This document shows positions 44,776-56,489 of a stretch of 64,000 nt of DNA, in pieces (the first letter of the stretch is position 1; every line of letters starts with the position of its first letter). Below the pieces are notes generated by a model. That model searched no databases, had not been told where the DNA came from, and was given only the letters and a program-made list of their open reading frames with translations. The translations under genes and the position numbers were made by a program. The stretch covers positions 63,814,952 to 63,878,951 of the forward strand of contig NC_045441.1 in NCBI RefSeq assembly GCF_002776525.5, in the 5' to 3' direction. The DNA is from Piliocolobus tephrosceles. Lineage: Eukaryota; Chordata; Mammalia; Primates; Cercopithecidae.

Positions 44776-45949
44776 CCATTTTCTGTTTTTTAAATTTCTT
44801 ATCTGCCAGAACTAATATGTGTTCCACATGCATGTGCTTAGTGAGCAGTATGTATCCCATGGACTCACACATAAATTCAGTAGTACCTGGACTGGTCCAG
44901 AATCTGTTCAGTGAGATGAATACACTGACCACATATTTGGATGTTGTTGCAATGTCACCTTTCTCCAAAAGTTTCTAAATGCATGCATTTAATTTCTGTA
45001 ATTACCTTGTTGTGTATAGGTGGCCTACCATTCATGGCCTGGCAGCACAACCTTACAGGAAATATAATTATATTTGTTCCTGGAAATTATTAGTCAAAAG
45101 AGATCTTCAAAATGGGCAAAGCTCCACTGAATTTCATAAATCAAAATCAGTTTCACTGGTGTTTATTTTGCAAAAACCAAAATGGTAGCACAAAGCTAGG
45201 AATATGATAGATAATCAAGATTTTGCTTTATTTTACTTGACATAACTTTTAAAGGAAGATCACAAGATTTCAGTAATTAACTTATTTTGCAGTGACTTTG
45301 TTTTATCCTAGCAATCTTATAATCTTTAAAAATTTGAATAAAATTTGACTTACACTATAGGGTTTAATTTTAGGCAAAATTTCTTTGAATTTCTTGATTG
45401 TCCTTTCCTAATCTTTTTCTACATGCTTGAAATTGCTATCTAGTTAATGCTTAACTCTGATATTTTTTGGTGTTTAATGTGTTCAGGAACACATTAAAGT
45501 ACTGGGTATCTGCCTAAGCAGGCTGGAGAACTCTCAGGATACAAGATTTAGTGCTTTACCCTCTAACTCATTTGACTGTCTGAAATGTTTTATCATAATA
45601 TCAATAGTAAGACCCTAGAAGTTTCTTGAACAAATTAAAACATTTTATTTTTTCTAAATGTTGAAGTAGTATACCATTCATTTCTACATCAGAATCCTTA
45701 AATATCTTGGTATATTTGTGTAAGAGGAAAACAACCTTTTTACTTTTCATAAGTCAACAATGATATGGGTATCAGTACTGCATTCTACTTTAGTGTATTT
45801 GATGAGTAGACAGAATGATTTAGACCTAAAATAAATCATTCATTTCTAGAGATTCATAAGATTTGAACTCCTTTTCAGATTAGGCAGTAATTAACTCTCT
45901 GATGTGATAGAAAGATGTACTGCTGGCTAAATATGCACAACTCCTGGCT
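44776..45949. other. Unassigned interval
   Basis: No repeat or gene recognised. Confidence 0.4.
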
Positions 45950-46173
45950 CCACTTCTGAGAAGACGAAGTTGATGCACTTGCTCCTATTTCTCCCACTAA
46001 TTAAACTAAAACCCTGGACCTTACATGTAAAACAAGCACCAGATGATTCTAAAAGAAGAGAAGAAGGCAGATTGGCTATGGACCCTGGGATCTAAGGAAT
46101 GATACAATGCTGAATTCCCTAGATGTTCATTTGGTCTCATATATCCAAGACTTTCAGTTAAATAAGCTAGCAG
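45950..46173 (+). mobile_element. Possible L1M 5' region
   Basis: 'CCACTAATTAAACTAAAACC', 'CTGGACCTTACATGTAAAAC', 'GGATCTAAGGAATGATACAA' and 'AATTCCCTAGATGTTCATTT' resemble old L1M 5' UTR text. If so, this is the upstream end of the L1 that follows beyond the Alu. Confidence 0.4.
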
Positions 46174-46470
46174 GCCAGGCACGGTGGCTCACACCTGTAA
46201 TCCTAGTACTTTGAGAGGCCAAGGCAGAAGGATCACCTGAGGTCAGGAGTCCGAGATCAGCCTGGCCAACATGATGAAACCCCATCTCTACTAAAAATAT
46301 AAAAATTAGCTGTAATCCCAGCTACTCAGTAGGCTGAGGCAGGAGGACCACTTGAACCCAGGAGGTGGAGGTTGCAGTGAGCCGAGATCACTCCATTGCA
46401 CTCCAGCCTGGGTGACAAGAGTAAAACTCTGTCTCAAAAAAAAAAAAAAAAAAGGAAAGAAAAGAAAAGA
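46174..46470 (+). mobile_element. AluSx-like with internal deletion
   Basis: Dimer from GGCCAGGCACGGTGGCTCAC to a tail that grades into (AAAGAA)n. Between 46310 and 46311 about 20 bp of the right-monomer start are missing (ATTAGC joins TGTAATCCC directly). Confidence 0.93.
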
Positions 46471-46499
46471 AGCTAATAAGCTGGAATCACTGATAAGTA

Positions 46500-47329
46500 T
46501 GGACAAAAAAATAAATTAATTAAAAATAAAGCCTTCTCTCTGTAGGAAAAGGATCAGGAAAGAGGCAGTCTAAGACCAAATAAAAATAAAGACAAAAACA
46601 AATATTTAGACAATGACTACTTTATTCCAGCCAAACACCACAGTGGGAGGGAAGAAAAAACCTACAGCCCCACTTATGCTCATACCTACACCAGCAAATA
46701 CTGAGGGAGGGACCAAAGTGCCTGGGCTTCTACCCATGGTAGGCTATGGTGAGGTGCCTCAACCTCCCTCCACGAGGATGGTATCAGAGAATACTAAGTG
46801 GAGAGTCAGAACTTCAGCAATCCCCAGCAACAGAAAGGCCATTTCTTCAAATCCATCACTAAGAGTTGGAAATTTCAGCACTCCTATCTCAACAATTGAT
46901 ATTTACAGAACAGCTAGACAGAAAATCAGCAAGAGTATAGATTACAACACTGACAACAAAATGAATCTAAGAGACATTTATAGAACACAACTTAACAACA
47001 GAAGAATATACATTCTTTTTAGGCACCCACAAAAACTTAGCCAGGTCATAAGAATTGAAACTCTAGAGAGTGTGCTTTCTGATAACAAGGAAATGCACCA
47101 CTCCTCCATCCCCTGCCAGAGAGGTATGAGTAAAAGCCTAGTCGGGAACCAGCAATTCCACTCTGACCCAGGAGTAACATGGATCCTTCACTCCTCATAT
47201 CAATGGAGGTTGAGGGGGACACCTACAATTCTCCCCCAACTGGACAGTGACAAGGCAAGGTGCCCCCATCTTTGTCCTACCTTGGTGGGGTTAGAGTAAA
47301 TCAGCTAAAACGGAAGGTTTAAATAAGTT
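46500..47329 (+). mobile_element. Ancient L1 5' part with displaced ORF2 piece
   Basis: GC-richer leader-like text (46613-46847 and 47095-47300) surrounds a 247-bp block (46848-47094) that is ORF2 endonuclease-domain sequence. The same block occurs in its proper place at 49634-49892. The 228-codon open frame 46613-47299 runs through this mixture. Its middle reads as eroded L1 ORF2 (e.g. 'TARQKISKSIDY', 'RDIYRTQL'). I see it as chance survival, not a gene. Confidence 0.55.
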
Positions 47330-48735
47330 CCAGACTCTTATAACATTATATTCCAAATATTCAGGTCTCAACAGAAAATCATTCATCATCCCACAAAGAA
47401 CAAGGAAGATCTCAAACTGAGTGAAAGAAGACAATCAATAAATTGGAATATCTAAATGACAGATATTAAAATTAGCTGCAAAGATGATAAGGAGGCCATC
47501 ATAAAATTCTTCAATAAGCAATTACACACACATTTGAGACAAACAGAAAAACAGAAAGTCTCTGAAATAGAAAATCTCAGCTACAAAATAAAATATGTAA
47601 AGGAGAACCAAATGAAAATTTTAGAACTCAGAAAATACGATAACTGAAATTATTAATTATTATTTTAAAAACTCAGTGAAAGTGCTCAACAGCAAAATGG
47701 AGGAGCTACATGAAAGAATACATGAATTGAAAGATGGAACAATAGAAATTATGCAGTTTCAGCAATGGACAGGAAATAGACTGACAAAAAAAGATGAACA
47801 GAGCCTCAAGGACCTGGAGGACTATAACAAACAAACAAACAAAACATTTCTGCCATTGGAGTTCTTGAAATAAATGAGAAAAAAATGGGGAACTGAAGAA
47901 TTGATCAAAGTAATATAAAATCAAAGTGAAAACCAGTTTGGTTAAAGACACAAACATACAGATTGAAGCTGAGTGAATAAAAAACATAATAAATCCAGAG
48001 AAATGTACAATAAGACACAGCATAGTCAAACTTTAGAAAACTAAAGAAAAAGAAACACTTTTATGGAAACAAGAGAGAAATAACACATTACCTATATGGG
48101 AAAATATTTGAATAACAGCAAATTTATCAGCAGAAGCCATAAAGCCAAGAGGAAGTATCAGAACCATTTCCAAAAGCTGAAAGGAAAAAAAAAAAAAAAA
48201 AAACTATCAGCCTAGGATCCTATATTTAATTAGTAAAAATATATATCAGGAATGAAAGGAAAATCACCATATTCTGAAATGAAGAAAAACGAAGAGAATT
48301 TGTTGCTGAAAATCAACTCTACAAGAATGGCTAAACAAATTTCTCTAAACACAAATAAAAGAGAATAGAAACTTGGAACATCAGCAAGGAAGACAGAACA
48401 CAGTGAGAAACAATACACATAAAATATAGGTAAAACATTAAACTATGTTTGATGATTGAAGCAATTAAAAAATATATAGCAGTGTTTGACATGGCTCAAT
48501 ATGTATGTAGAGAAAATGTTTAAGATAATTATAAATGGGGGAAGGTGAATTAATATAAAGTGAAGTAAAGCTTCTGAACTTCACTCAAACTGGTAAAATT
48601 ATACTATCATTAGACTGTGATAAGTTTTGTATGTATAATGTAACACCTAAAGCAACCACAAAAAAAAATTATACAACGAGATAAACTCTAGAAACAATAT
48701 AGATAAGTCAGAATGTAACTATTTTTAAAAAGTTT
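47330..48735 (+). mobile_element. Ancient L1/HAL1-like ORF1 region
   Basis: Translations such as 'KVLNSKMEELHERIHELKDG' and 'TIEIMQFQQ...KKDEQSLKDLEDY' (47676-47873) correspond to the ORF1p coiled coil and the start of its RNA-binding domain. Downstream, 'AAAGCTGAAAGGAAAAAA' and 'GAGAGAATTTGTTGCTGAAAA'-type text at 48165-48330 is the ORF1 C-terminal part. Frames are broken many times. Confidence 0.75.
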
Positions 48736-49040
48736 GGCCAGGCGCGTGGCTCACGCCTGTAATCCCAGCACTGTGGGAGGCCGAGGCGGGCAGATTAGGA
48801 GGTCGGGAGATCGATACCATTCTGGCTAACACGGTGAAACCCCGTCTCTACTAAAAATACAAAAAATTAGCTGGGCATGGTGGCGAGCGCCTGTAGTCCC
48901 AGCTACTCGTGAGGTTGAGGCAGGAGAATGGCGTGAACCCGGGAGGCGGAGCTTGCAGTGAGCCCAGATGGAGCCATTGCACTCCAGCCTGGGTGACAGA
49001 GGGACACTCTGTCTCAAAAAAAAAAAAAAAAAAAAAAAAA
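48736..49040 (+). mobile_element. Full-length AluY-like
   Basis: 'GGCCAGGCGCGTGGCTCACG' with one base lost, 'GAGATCGATACCATTCTGGC', 'GGCGGAGCTTGCAGTGAGCC' and a poly(A) of about 25 bases. AAAAAGTTT at 48727-48735 recurs at 49036-49044. It is inserted in the ancient L1. Confidence 0.95.
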
Positions 49041-49044
49041 GTTT

Positions 49045-49285
49045 AAGAGCCCAGCACAGTGGCTCATGCCTGTAATCCCAGCTACTGAGCATGATGAGGT
49101 GGGAAGATCGCTTGAAGCCAGGAGTTTAAGATGAGCCTGTGCAACGCTGAACAACCCTCTCTCTCAAAAATTTTTAAAAAGTTAGCCAGGATTTAGCGGT
49201 GCAGCACAGCCACTCAGGAGGCTTAGGTTGTGAGGGTGGCTTGAGCCCAGGAGTTCAAGGTTACAAAAAGCTATGATCATGCCGC
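49045..49285 (+). mobile_element. Old truncated Alu (AluJ-like)
   Basis: Immediately after the AluY: 'AGCACAGTGGCTCATGCCTG', 'GATCGCTTGAAGCCAGGAGT', 'GTTAGCCAGGATTTAGCGGT' and 'GGCTTGAGCCCAGGAGTTC'. The end and tail are missing. The AluY's left duplication copy falls just before it, so the younger Alu probably inserted at or beside its start. Confidence 0.85.
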
Positions 49286-51543
49286 TGGGAAGACAAAGAT
49301 TGGCAAAGCAGATTTTAAAATACCATCCAAATATAGTTTCTACAAGAATCTTACTTCAAATATTAATAAAACAATGTAAGCAGATTAAAGTAAAAAGATA
49401 AAGAAGATATATTATGGAAATATTAATAAAATGACAGTGGAAATAGCTTCTATTATAATAATATCAGATTAAATAGACTTCAGAGAAAATAAAAGAATTA
49501 GAGTAAGACATTGTATAATGACAAAAGGGTCAATCTACCAAGAAGACATAGCAATTATAAAAGTATATATATCAAACAACCAAGACGCAAAAGATGTGAA
49601 ATGAAAAGGAATATAACTAAAGGGAAAACTATACAAATCCATGACTAAAGTTGGAAATTTCAACACCCCTATCTCAACAACTGATAGAACAACTAGACAG
49701 AAAATCAACAAGATTATACAAGATTAAAACACTAAATGAATTCACTAAATGAATCTAATACACTTAAAGAACACAACAACGGAAGAATATACATTCTTTT
49801 TAAGCACCCAAAAAATGTATGCCATGAAAGACCATATACTGGGCCATATGAATTGAAACCATGAAGAGTATGTTTTCTGTTAACAAGGAAATCAAACTAT
49901 AAATCAATAATAGAAAGAAAGAAAAATCCTCAAAGACTTGAAAACTAAACAACACAATTCCAAACAAATAACTCATTGGCCAAAAAAGAAGATTTAAGAA
50001 AAATCCAAGAAATATATTCAACTGAATGAAAATAAAAACACACCATACCGAAATTTTGAGGACAAATGTAGGCAAGACTCAGGGAGAAATTTATAGCCCC
50101 AGATGTATAGATAGCACTTAGATTAGGATAGAGACAGTGCTTCAAATCAATAATTCAACCTTGCACCTCAAGAATCTATAAAAAGAAGACCAGTGTAAAT
50201 CTAAATAAAGTAAGCATAAGGAGAGCAATAATAAAGGTAAGAGCAGAAAAGCAATGGAATTGGAAACAGAGGAAAGAAAAGAAATGAAAAGCTGTTTATT
50301 TGAATGATCAATAAGACTGACAAACTTCTAGTAAGACTGACAAAAAAGGAAAAAGATGATTCTAATTGCCAACATCAGGAATAAAACAGATCCTGAAAAC
50401 ATCAAAAAGATAGTAAGTGAATACTACAAACATCGCTGCATAACTAAATGTAATAACTTAGAAGAAATTTTACCATTCCTCAGAAAAACAAAAACAAAAA
50501 CAGAAAACTACCACAATTTATCCAATAAGAAATAGAAAATTTGAACAGACATTTAAATATTAAGTAAATTGAATTCATAAGCTAAAACCTCATCTCTATC
50601 CCAAATTAATCTCCACCCCAAATAATTTCTCTGGAGAATTCTACCAAACTTTTAAAGAACATTTAACACCAATTCTACACAATCTCTTGAAGGGAAGAAA
50701 ACAGAACATTTCATAATTCATCATATGAAGTTAGTATTACCTTGATATCAAAACCAGACAAAGACAGTACCAAACAAAACAAAAGAAAGCTTCAGACCAA
50801 TATCCCTCAAAAATATAGATGCAGAAATCTTTAACAAAATATTAGCACATAGAATTCATTATACATCATGACCAAGTGGATTTAAGACTAATTTAATATT
50901 TGAAAATAAATTAATATAATCCACCAAATGAACACCCTAAAGAAGAAAGAGCATATGATCATATACTCTATGAAGAAAACGATTTTGGAAAAAATTCAAC
51001 ATGCATTTATAATTTTAAAAACTCTCGGAAAAATAAAAATTGAGAATAACTTTCTCTACTTGATAAACAGCATCTACAAAAATATCACAGCAAAAATTAT
51101 AAAGAATGAAAGATTGAATGCTTGCTCTGTAAAGTCAGGAACAAGGCAACAATATCTGCTCTTACCACTTTTATTCAACATAGTGCTCAAAGTTCCAGCC
51201 AGCGGAATAAAACAGGAAAAAGAAATAATGGCATGTAGATTGAAAAAAAAAGGGATAAACTGTGCTGTATGCAGTTGGCTTTATTATTGAAATAGAAAAT
51301 CCTATGGAACATGCAAAGAAAACATCTCCTAAAATTAAAAAGTGAGCTCAGCAAGGTCACAAAATACAAAATAAACATTTTTAAAAAATCAATTGCATTT
51401 CTATATACTAACAATAAACGCTGGAAACAAAAACTTACAATTTTATTTATAATCACTTAAGAAAATTAAATAGTTCAATGTAATTCTATTAAAACACATA
51501 ATTTCCATGCTGAAAAATATAAAAAGCTAATAAAAAGTCAAAG
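49286..51543 (+). mobile_element. Ancient L1M-like ORF2 (endonuclease to RT)
   Basis: Ordered ORF2 text: 'AATAATATCAGATTAAATAG', 'GGGTCAATCTACCAAGAAGA', 'TTTCAACACCCCTATCTCAA', 'AACTAGACAGAAAATCAACA', 'GAAACATATACTGGGCC'-type block near 49828, then 'CCAAGAAATATATTCAAC', 'ACCAATATCCCTCAAAAATA' and 'GCTTTATTATTGAAATAG' further on. Many stops. Forward fragments such as 50928-51290 ('KSGTRQQYLLLPLLFNIVLK') show the RT palm region, with the core YADD-type motif not visible. Confidence 0.8.
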
Positions 51544-51817
51544 ACGAGCTCACTCTGTCGCCAGGCTAGAGTGCAGCGCCATGATCTCGGCTCACTGCAA
51601 CTTCCGACTCTCTGGTTCAAGCAATTCTCCTGCCTCAGCCTCCCGAGTACCTGGGACTACAGGTGCCTGCCACCACGCCCAGCTAATTTTTGTATTTTTA
51701 GTACAGATGGGGTTTCACCATGTTGGCTGGGATGGTCTCCGCCTCCTGCCTTTGTGATCTGCCTGCCTTGGCCTCCCAAAGTTCTGGGATTACAGGCGTG
51801 AGCCACTGCACCTGGCC
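51544..51817 (-). mobile_element. Alu (AluS/Y-like) lacking its poly(A) end
   Basis: A nearly complete reverse-strand Alu from 'GAGCTCACTCTGTCGCCAGG' to 'GCGTGAGCCACTGCACCTGGCC'. The expected T-rich tail at the left is absent: the body joins 'AAAAAGTCAAAGAC' directly. A single unit of about 274 bp inside the ancient L1. No clear flanking duplication. Confidence 0.92.
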
Positions 51818-53115
51818 AATATACCCAACTTTCCATGACAAAGATACAAAAATAATTCAATCAAGGAAAAATACCTTTCCACAAAATGGTGCTGAAGCAA
51901 TTGGACATAAACTGGACAAGCAATTGGACCAATAATGAGCTTTGACCTAAACCTTACACTTTATATAGAAATGAACTCCAAAGGAATAACAAAGTTAAAT
52001 GTAAAATATGAAGTTATAAGACTTTTAGAAAAAAATGTCTTTGGGATATAGGGCTAGAGTTTTTAAACTTGAAGCTACATCCATGACTTATAGAAGAAAA
52101 AAGAATAAATTAGACTTTATCAATATTAAAAATGTATTCTTTGCATCAGACCCTGATAAGAGGATGAAAATAACAAGCTACAGACTGAGAGAAAATATTG
52201 GCTAACCATTTATTAGGCAAAAGGATTAGTATCTAGGATAAGTAAAGAACTCTCAAAATGTGACAGGAAAAAAGAAGAAGAAGAAGAAGAAGAAGGAGAA
52301 GGAGAAGGAGAAGGAGAAGGAGAAGAACCTAAAGAATTTAATTAGACAACTGGCAAAAGACATGAACAGATATTTTATTAAAGTGGATACACAGATAACA
52401 AATAAGCACATAAAAATGATAAATATTGCTAGCCATCCGGAAAGTGCAAATTAAAAACACACTAAGATATTACAACACACCTATCAGAATGAATACAATT
52501 TTAAAATTATGAAAACACTAAATGCTGGTGAGGATGTGAAGAAACTGAATCACTCACATTTCTGATGGGAATATGAAATAACTCAGTAATTCTGGAAAAT
52601 ACATTCAGTTTCTTAAAAAAGTATATATATGCAACTATCCTATGGCACAGCAATTGCACCTCTGAGCACTTATCCCAGAGAAATGAAAATTATGTGCACA
52701 TAGAAACTTGTAAATAAATGTTCATAATAGCATTATTTGTAATAGTTTCAAACTAAAAACAATTCAGATGCCCTTCAATTGGTAAATGGATAAACAAATT
52801 GTGTGAAATACTACTCTGTAATAGCCAAGAATAAACTGTTAATATATGCATCACCTTGAATCAACCTTCAGAGAATTATGGGTGAAAAAAATCCTAAAAA
52901 CTTACATAGGATATGATTCCACTTACATAACATTATTGAAATAACAAAATTATAGAAATGAATAGATGAGTGAAATGAAGAGCGGTGATTTTAATTTTTT
53001 TTTTTTTTTTTTTGAAAAAGCAAAACTTGCATAGGTGGTTCACAAGATTACTGGCCAGGCATTAAAGGAGGGAGGACAATTAGGAAGTCATTATGACGCA
53101 CTGCACAAGGGATTA
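51818..53115 (+). mobile_element. Ancient L1M-like ORF2 C-terminus and 3' UTR
   Basis: Continues the L1: 'GGACATAAACTGGACAAGC', 'CCTAAACCTTACACTTTATA', 'GACATGAACAGATATTTTA', 'CTAAATGCTGGTGAGGATGT', 'AAATAAATGTTCATAATAGC' and 'GATGCCCTTCAATTGGTAAA'. It includes a GAA/GGAGAA tract (52270-52326) and a T tract (52992-53013). The 3' UTR fades out near 53115. Confidence 0.78.
52270..52326. repeat. (GAA)n / (GGAGAA)n polypurine tract
   Basis: About eight GAA units followed by five GGAGAA units, an all-purine run of nearly 60 bases on the plus strand inside the L1. Confidence 0.93.
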
Positions 53116-53675
53116 AAAGAGTCTAAATCTGAAAGCAGAAATGGGAGAACCTACTATGCCCATATTTCAAAGGAAGATTGACAGCACTCGAAGACAGAAG
53201 GATGTAGGAATTTGCTTTTCCTCTCAAATAACACAAGTTCTAATTTTTCTTCCTGTTTTTCTATATCTATTAACCTAATCCAAATCAACAAAATAGAAAA
53301 AAATACTTGCTCTAAAAACAACAGCAAAAGAACAACAACTGTCATGTTTTTAAAATCTCATTTTTATTTGAAATCTTCCTAAAAAACATTTAATATAACC
53401 ATTAGTAAATCGCTGAATTTCTAATCCTGAATTTGCCACATGACAGATTAAGAAATTTATCTTCATACAAACACACTGAATCAGTGATATCAACTCAAGT
53501 TTCCTATAAATCTGAAAAAAAAAAATATTATTTTTCTCCTCTTGGCATTGATGTAATGCTTGATCATGAAACTGTATATTCCATGACCTTATCAATAAAC
53601 AATATCTTGTCAATGAATAACTGTGTGAACAATTCTTTTCTTTTTAATACTTTCAATTTAGTTTCTAAGCAACTA
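53116..53675. other. Unassigned AT-rich interval
   Basis: No repeat or gene recognised. Two short frames on opposite strands overlap at 53350-53738 and appear incidental. Confidence 0.4.
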
Positions 53676-53736
53676 TCAGGCATTGTTCTTTTTTCTTTTT
53701 TTTCTCATGCTAGTCTAAGATGTCAGGCATTGTTCT
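53676..53736 (-). mobile_element. Micro-retroinsertion with target duplication
   Basis: TCAGGCATTGTTCT occurs exactly at 53676-53689 and 53723-53736. The 33 bp between are a T-rich tract (T5 C T8 C) followed by about 14 bases of other sequence. Read on the reverse strand, this is a tiny RNA 3' end plus A-rich tail flanked by a 14-bp target duplication, as L1 machinery would leave. Confidence 0.65.
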
Positions 53737-53893
53737 AATAAGAACTGGATCTAACAGACATACTCAAACCAGATTCACTTAAAGAATTGTTAAACAAACG
53801 TGATGTGGAATATGAATTTGGAAGGGAGCAGAACTATTCATTATAGACAAGCAACAGTGAAAATCTATATTGTAACTGGTCCTCAGGAGCTCC

Positions 53894-53981
53894 ATAGCCT
53901 TGACAGGTATCACCAAATCTCATTATTAGGGCATCCAATAGCCTTGACAGGTATCACCAAACCTCATTATTGGGACAGGCC
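53894..53981 (+). repeat. Tandem duplication, 44-bp unit, two copies
   Basis: ATAGCCTTGACAGGTATCAC begins at 53894 and again at 53938. The first 38 bp of the units differ at about two positions and the last six are diverged. The duplication is recent relative to most changes nearby. Confidence 0.92.
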
Positions 53982-56111
53982 AATCTCAGAATTTCTCCTT
54001 TAAATCATATCTTAGAAAGCTTAGAAACTTAAAGTATTATTCAACATGCTCAGATCTTTTATTTGACTCAGCAAATCCCACAAAGATAGTTATCTGAAGT
54101 TGTTTCAACAACACATCAAGATTAATCCAGTGATTATAATTACTGCCTAATCAATCAAATAGTTTTTAAAGTTCATTTTCTGTCCTCTAGATATATTCAT
54201 GTGCCATAAACATAGGTAGATCGGAACTGGAGTACCTCTAATTAAAATATACAACTGTGCTAGTCTTTAAAAACAATTAAAAAGAACATATTCTAAGTAT
54301 ACATTATTACAAGATGCAAAGGGATCTCCTTTTAGAAGTATCTTTTATTCTGGGAAATAAATAGTCTTTTACAGTAAGAAGGTATAGAGGCCAGCATTGA
54401 CAAATAATTCTAAAACTACATATAAAATTTATCCTGACCTCTAACCATTTCTGTCCTTCCTTTCCCTCAAGGCAACAGTATTTCATACAAAGCTTAAAAT
54501 GTCAGGCTTTGAAGTCAAGGAATAAATCTGTGCATTTATGGTGAACATATAGTGTAATTTAGAAATTGAATACTTTTGAGCTCTGAAAAATATGCCCCAA
54601 AGAACTGAATCGTCTATTTATATACACTAGTAGGATGCATCATTGCTCATGAGAACACCTTCAATAGAAGTCAGTCATTCAAACTGAATTAGAGATGACA
54701 ACTATGCTATTTGTTTCCACTAGTAAATTCTAATGTTTGTTTTTACTTCTAAAAAAATGTTCAATCAATCTAACTTATAAAAACCTTTTTAGAAAGGTCA
54801 GTTTATTATACCACAAAAGGCTAGTAAACAGTCTTTGAGTATGTCTGAATATGTCACTATCCAAATCAAACTACCACTGGCTTAATATAATTGGGGAAAT
54901 AATAGTATGTCATTATTGTGTCAAAGGGTAAGTAAGACTAAACTTCCATGTATTTGCATGGGGTTACTGTTGAAATGCTATAACTTCCTGATTTCAAGAG
55001 AAACTTTAAAAAATTATACTTAAAATATTTGAGCACCCATATAACTATTAACAAAACAAAACAAAAAACCTTTAATCATAGAAGGCTTAGAAAATGTGTC
55101 AGTTCTGAGCTGCACAATTTACCAGAAAGTTCAAGAATTTGAAGCAAGTTTAGAGAAGAACCACAAGGATGATTAAAAGATTGAAAAATTGGATCTAATA
55201 ATAAGAGAAACATTTAGACAAAGGGAAACAAGTAAGGACTTAAACTTCAAATTACTCAAGACAGTTGAGCAGCTGTTATCTATTGCCTTCTATCCAAGTC
55301 TTCCATTACTCCACTGTGGCTAGCAAACCCTTTGTGTTTTCTGCATTTTCAAAGCAGAGGGTCATCTAAGTGCTGTGGAATATACTGTACAAATGTCACT
55401 GTGAGACTCCTGTCACTTAATTTCCTAAATTTTTCTTCTAAACTGTTGTTTCCATGGAGCATTGGATTTTAATCCTTCACTCTAGAGCCCCTGTAGAGAC
55501 AAATGCCAAGTAATTGTGATAATATGTGGAACGTTTGAGACTTCTTCATTTTCTTACTTGACATACAACAGACTTCAATCATTATTATAGCTTGAATACC
55601 TGTTCAAATGAAAACTCACTGTATCACCAGCAACATATTTTATTTCCATGGCTAACCACATTTGTTCCAATTCCTAATAAGCTGTACATGTTATTTATTT
55701 TTAATAGACATTTTGTGGTGCTGTCTATGGCTTATAATCTTGAGCCCTATCTTCTGATTTCTTAGGGATACCCTGATATTTTGTCTTGCCTGAAGCGTTC
55801 TGAGTAAAATTTAAGTAAGTGTGCAATTAATAAATCAAGTTATAAATTTACTTAGAGAATATGTCTCTTCTACCTAAATTCTGGTATCAAATATCACCTT
55901 TTGTGAGCTCTCTAGTATAGTTATTCTCTAATTGATAACAAATTTATAAAATTTCACAGCATGCACGAATATTAAATTTATCACCATCCTCTTCCCTTTC
56001 ACAAATTGCTGTTTGGCATGTCTTGTATTTGAAAACTTGGTTTGCCCAGGCTCTAGAGGATGGGGTTTGGGCCAAAGCTGAAGTACACATCTAAAGACCA
56101 CATTTTATAAA
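53982..56111. other. Unassigned AT-rich interval
   Basis: About 2.1 kb without a recognised repeat or gene. One of the longest repeat-poor stretches in the window. Confidence 0.45.
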
Positions 56112-56144
56112 ACACACACACATACACACACACACACACACACA
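56112..56144. repeat. (CA)n microsatellite
   Basis: Sixteen AC units with one T interruption at 56123. Confidence 0.95.
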
Positions 56145-56489
56145 AATTCCAAATTGCTTGCCAAATTTCATTGCTGTTAGCTTCCCACAATATTCTAAAA
56201 AATATCAGACAAACAGGCGTCAGTATGATTAATTCTGATGATTACTTAATTTCTTTTCGCTATGCACAGTGACCTCTGGAAGCTCTGAGTTCAGTTGACT
56301 ATGCGTAGAGTCTCTTCAATTAACTGAAGTGTTTGTAAATAGACGATATCTTTTCTCCATTAACATGTCTCCATCTTGACTCACAAGAGTACATTATATG
56401 GGCCATCTCAGATGACTAACTTGCCTTTTTCTTTAACCCATTGTAAGAGAGAAAAAAGCTCAGGGAAACATAGAAATATTTTAAAATAT

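Noticed and set aside
46613..47299. 228-codon open reading frame, the longest in the window
   Set aside because: Its central third translates eroded L1 ORF2 sequence (also present at 49634-49892) and the rest is L1 leader-like. No known domain and no sign of an independent gene.
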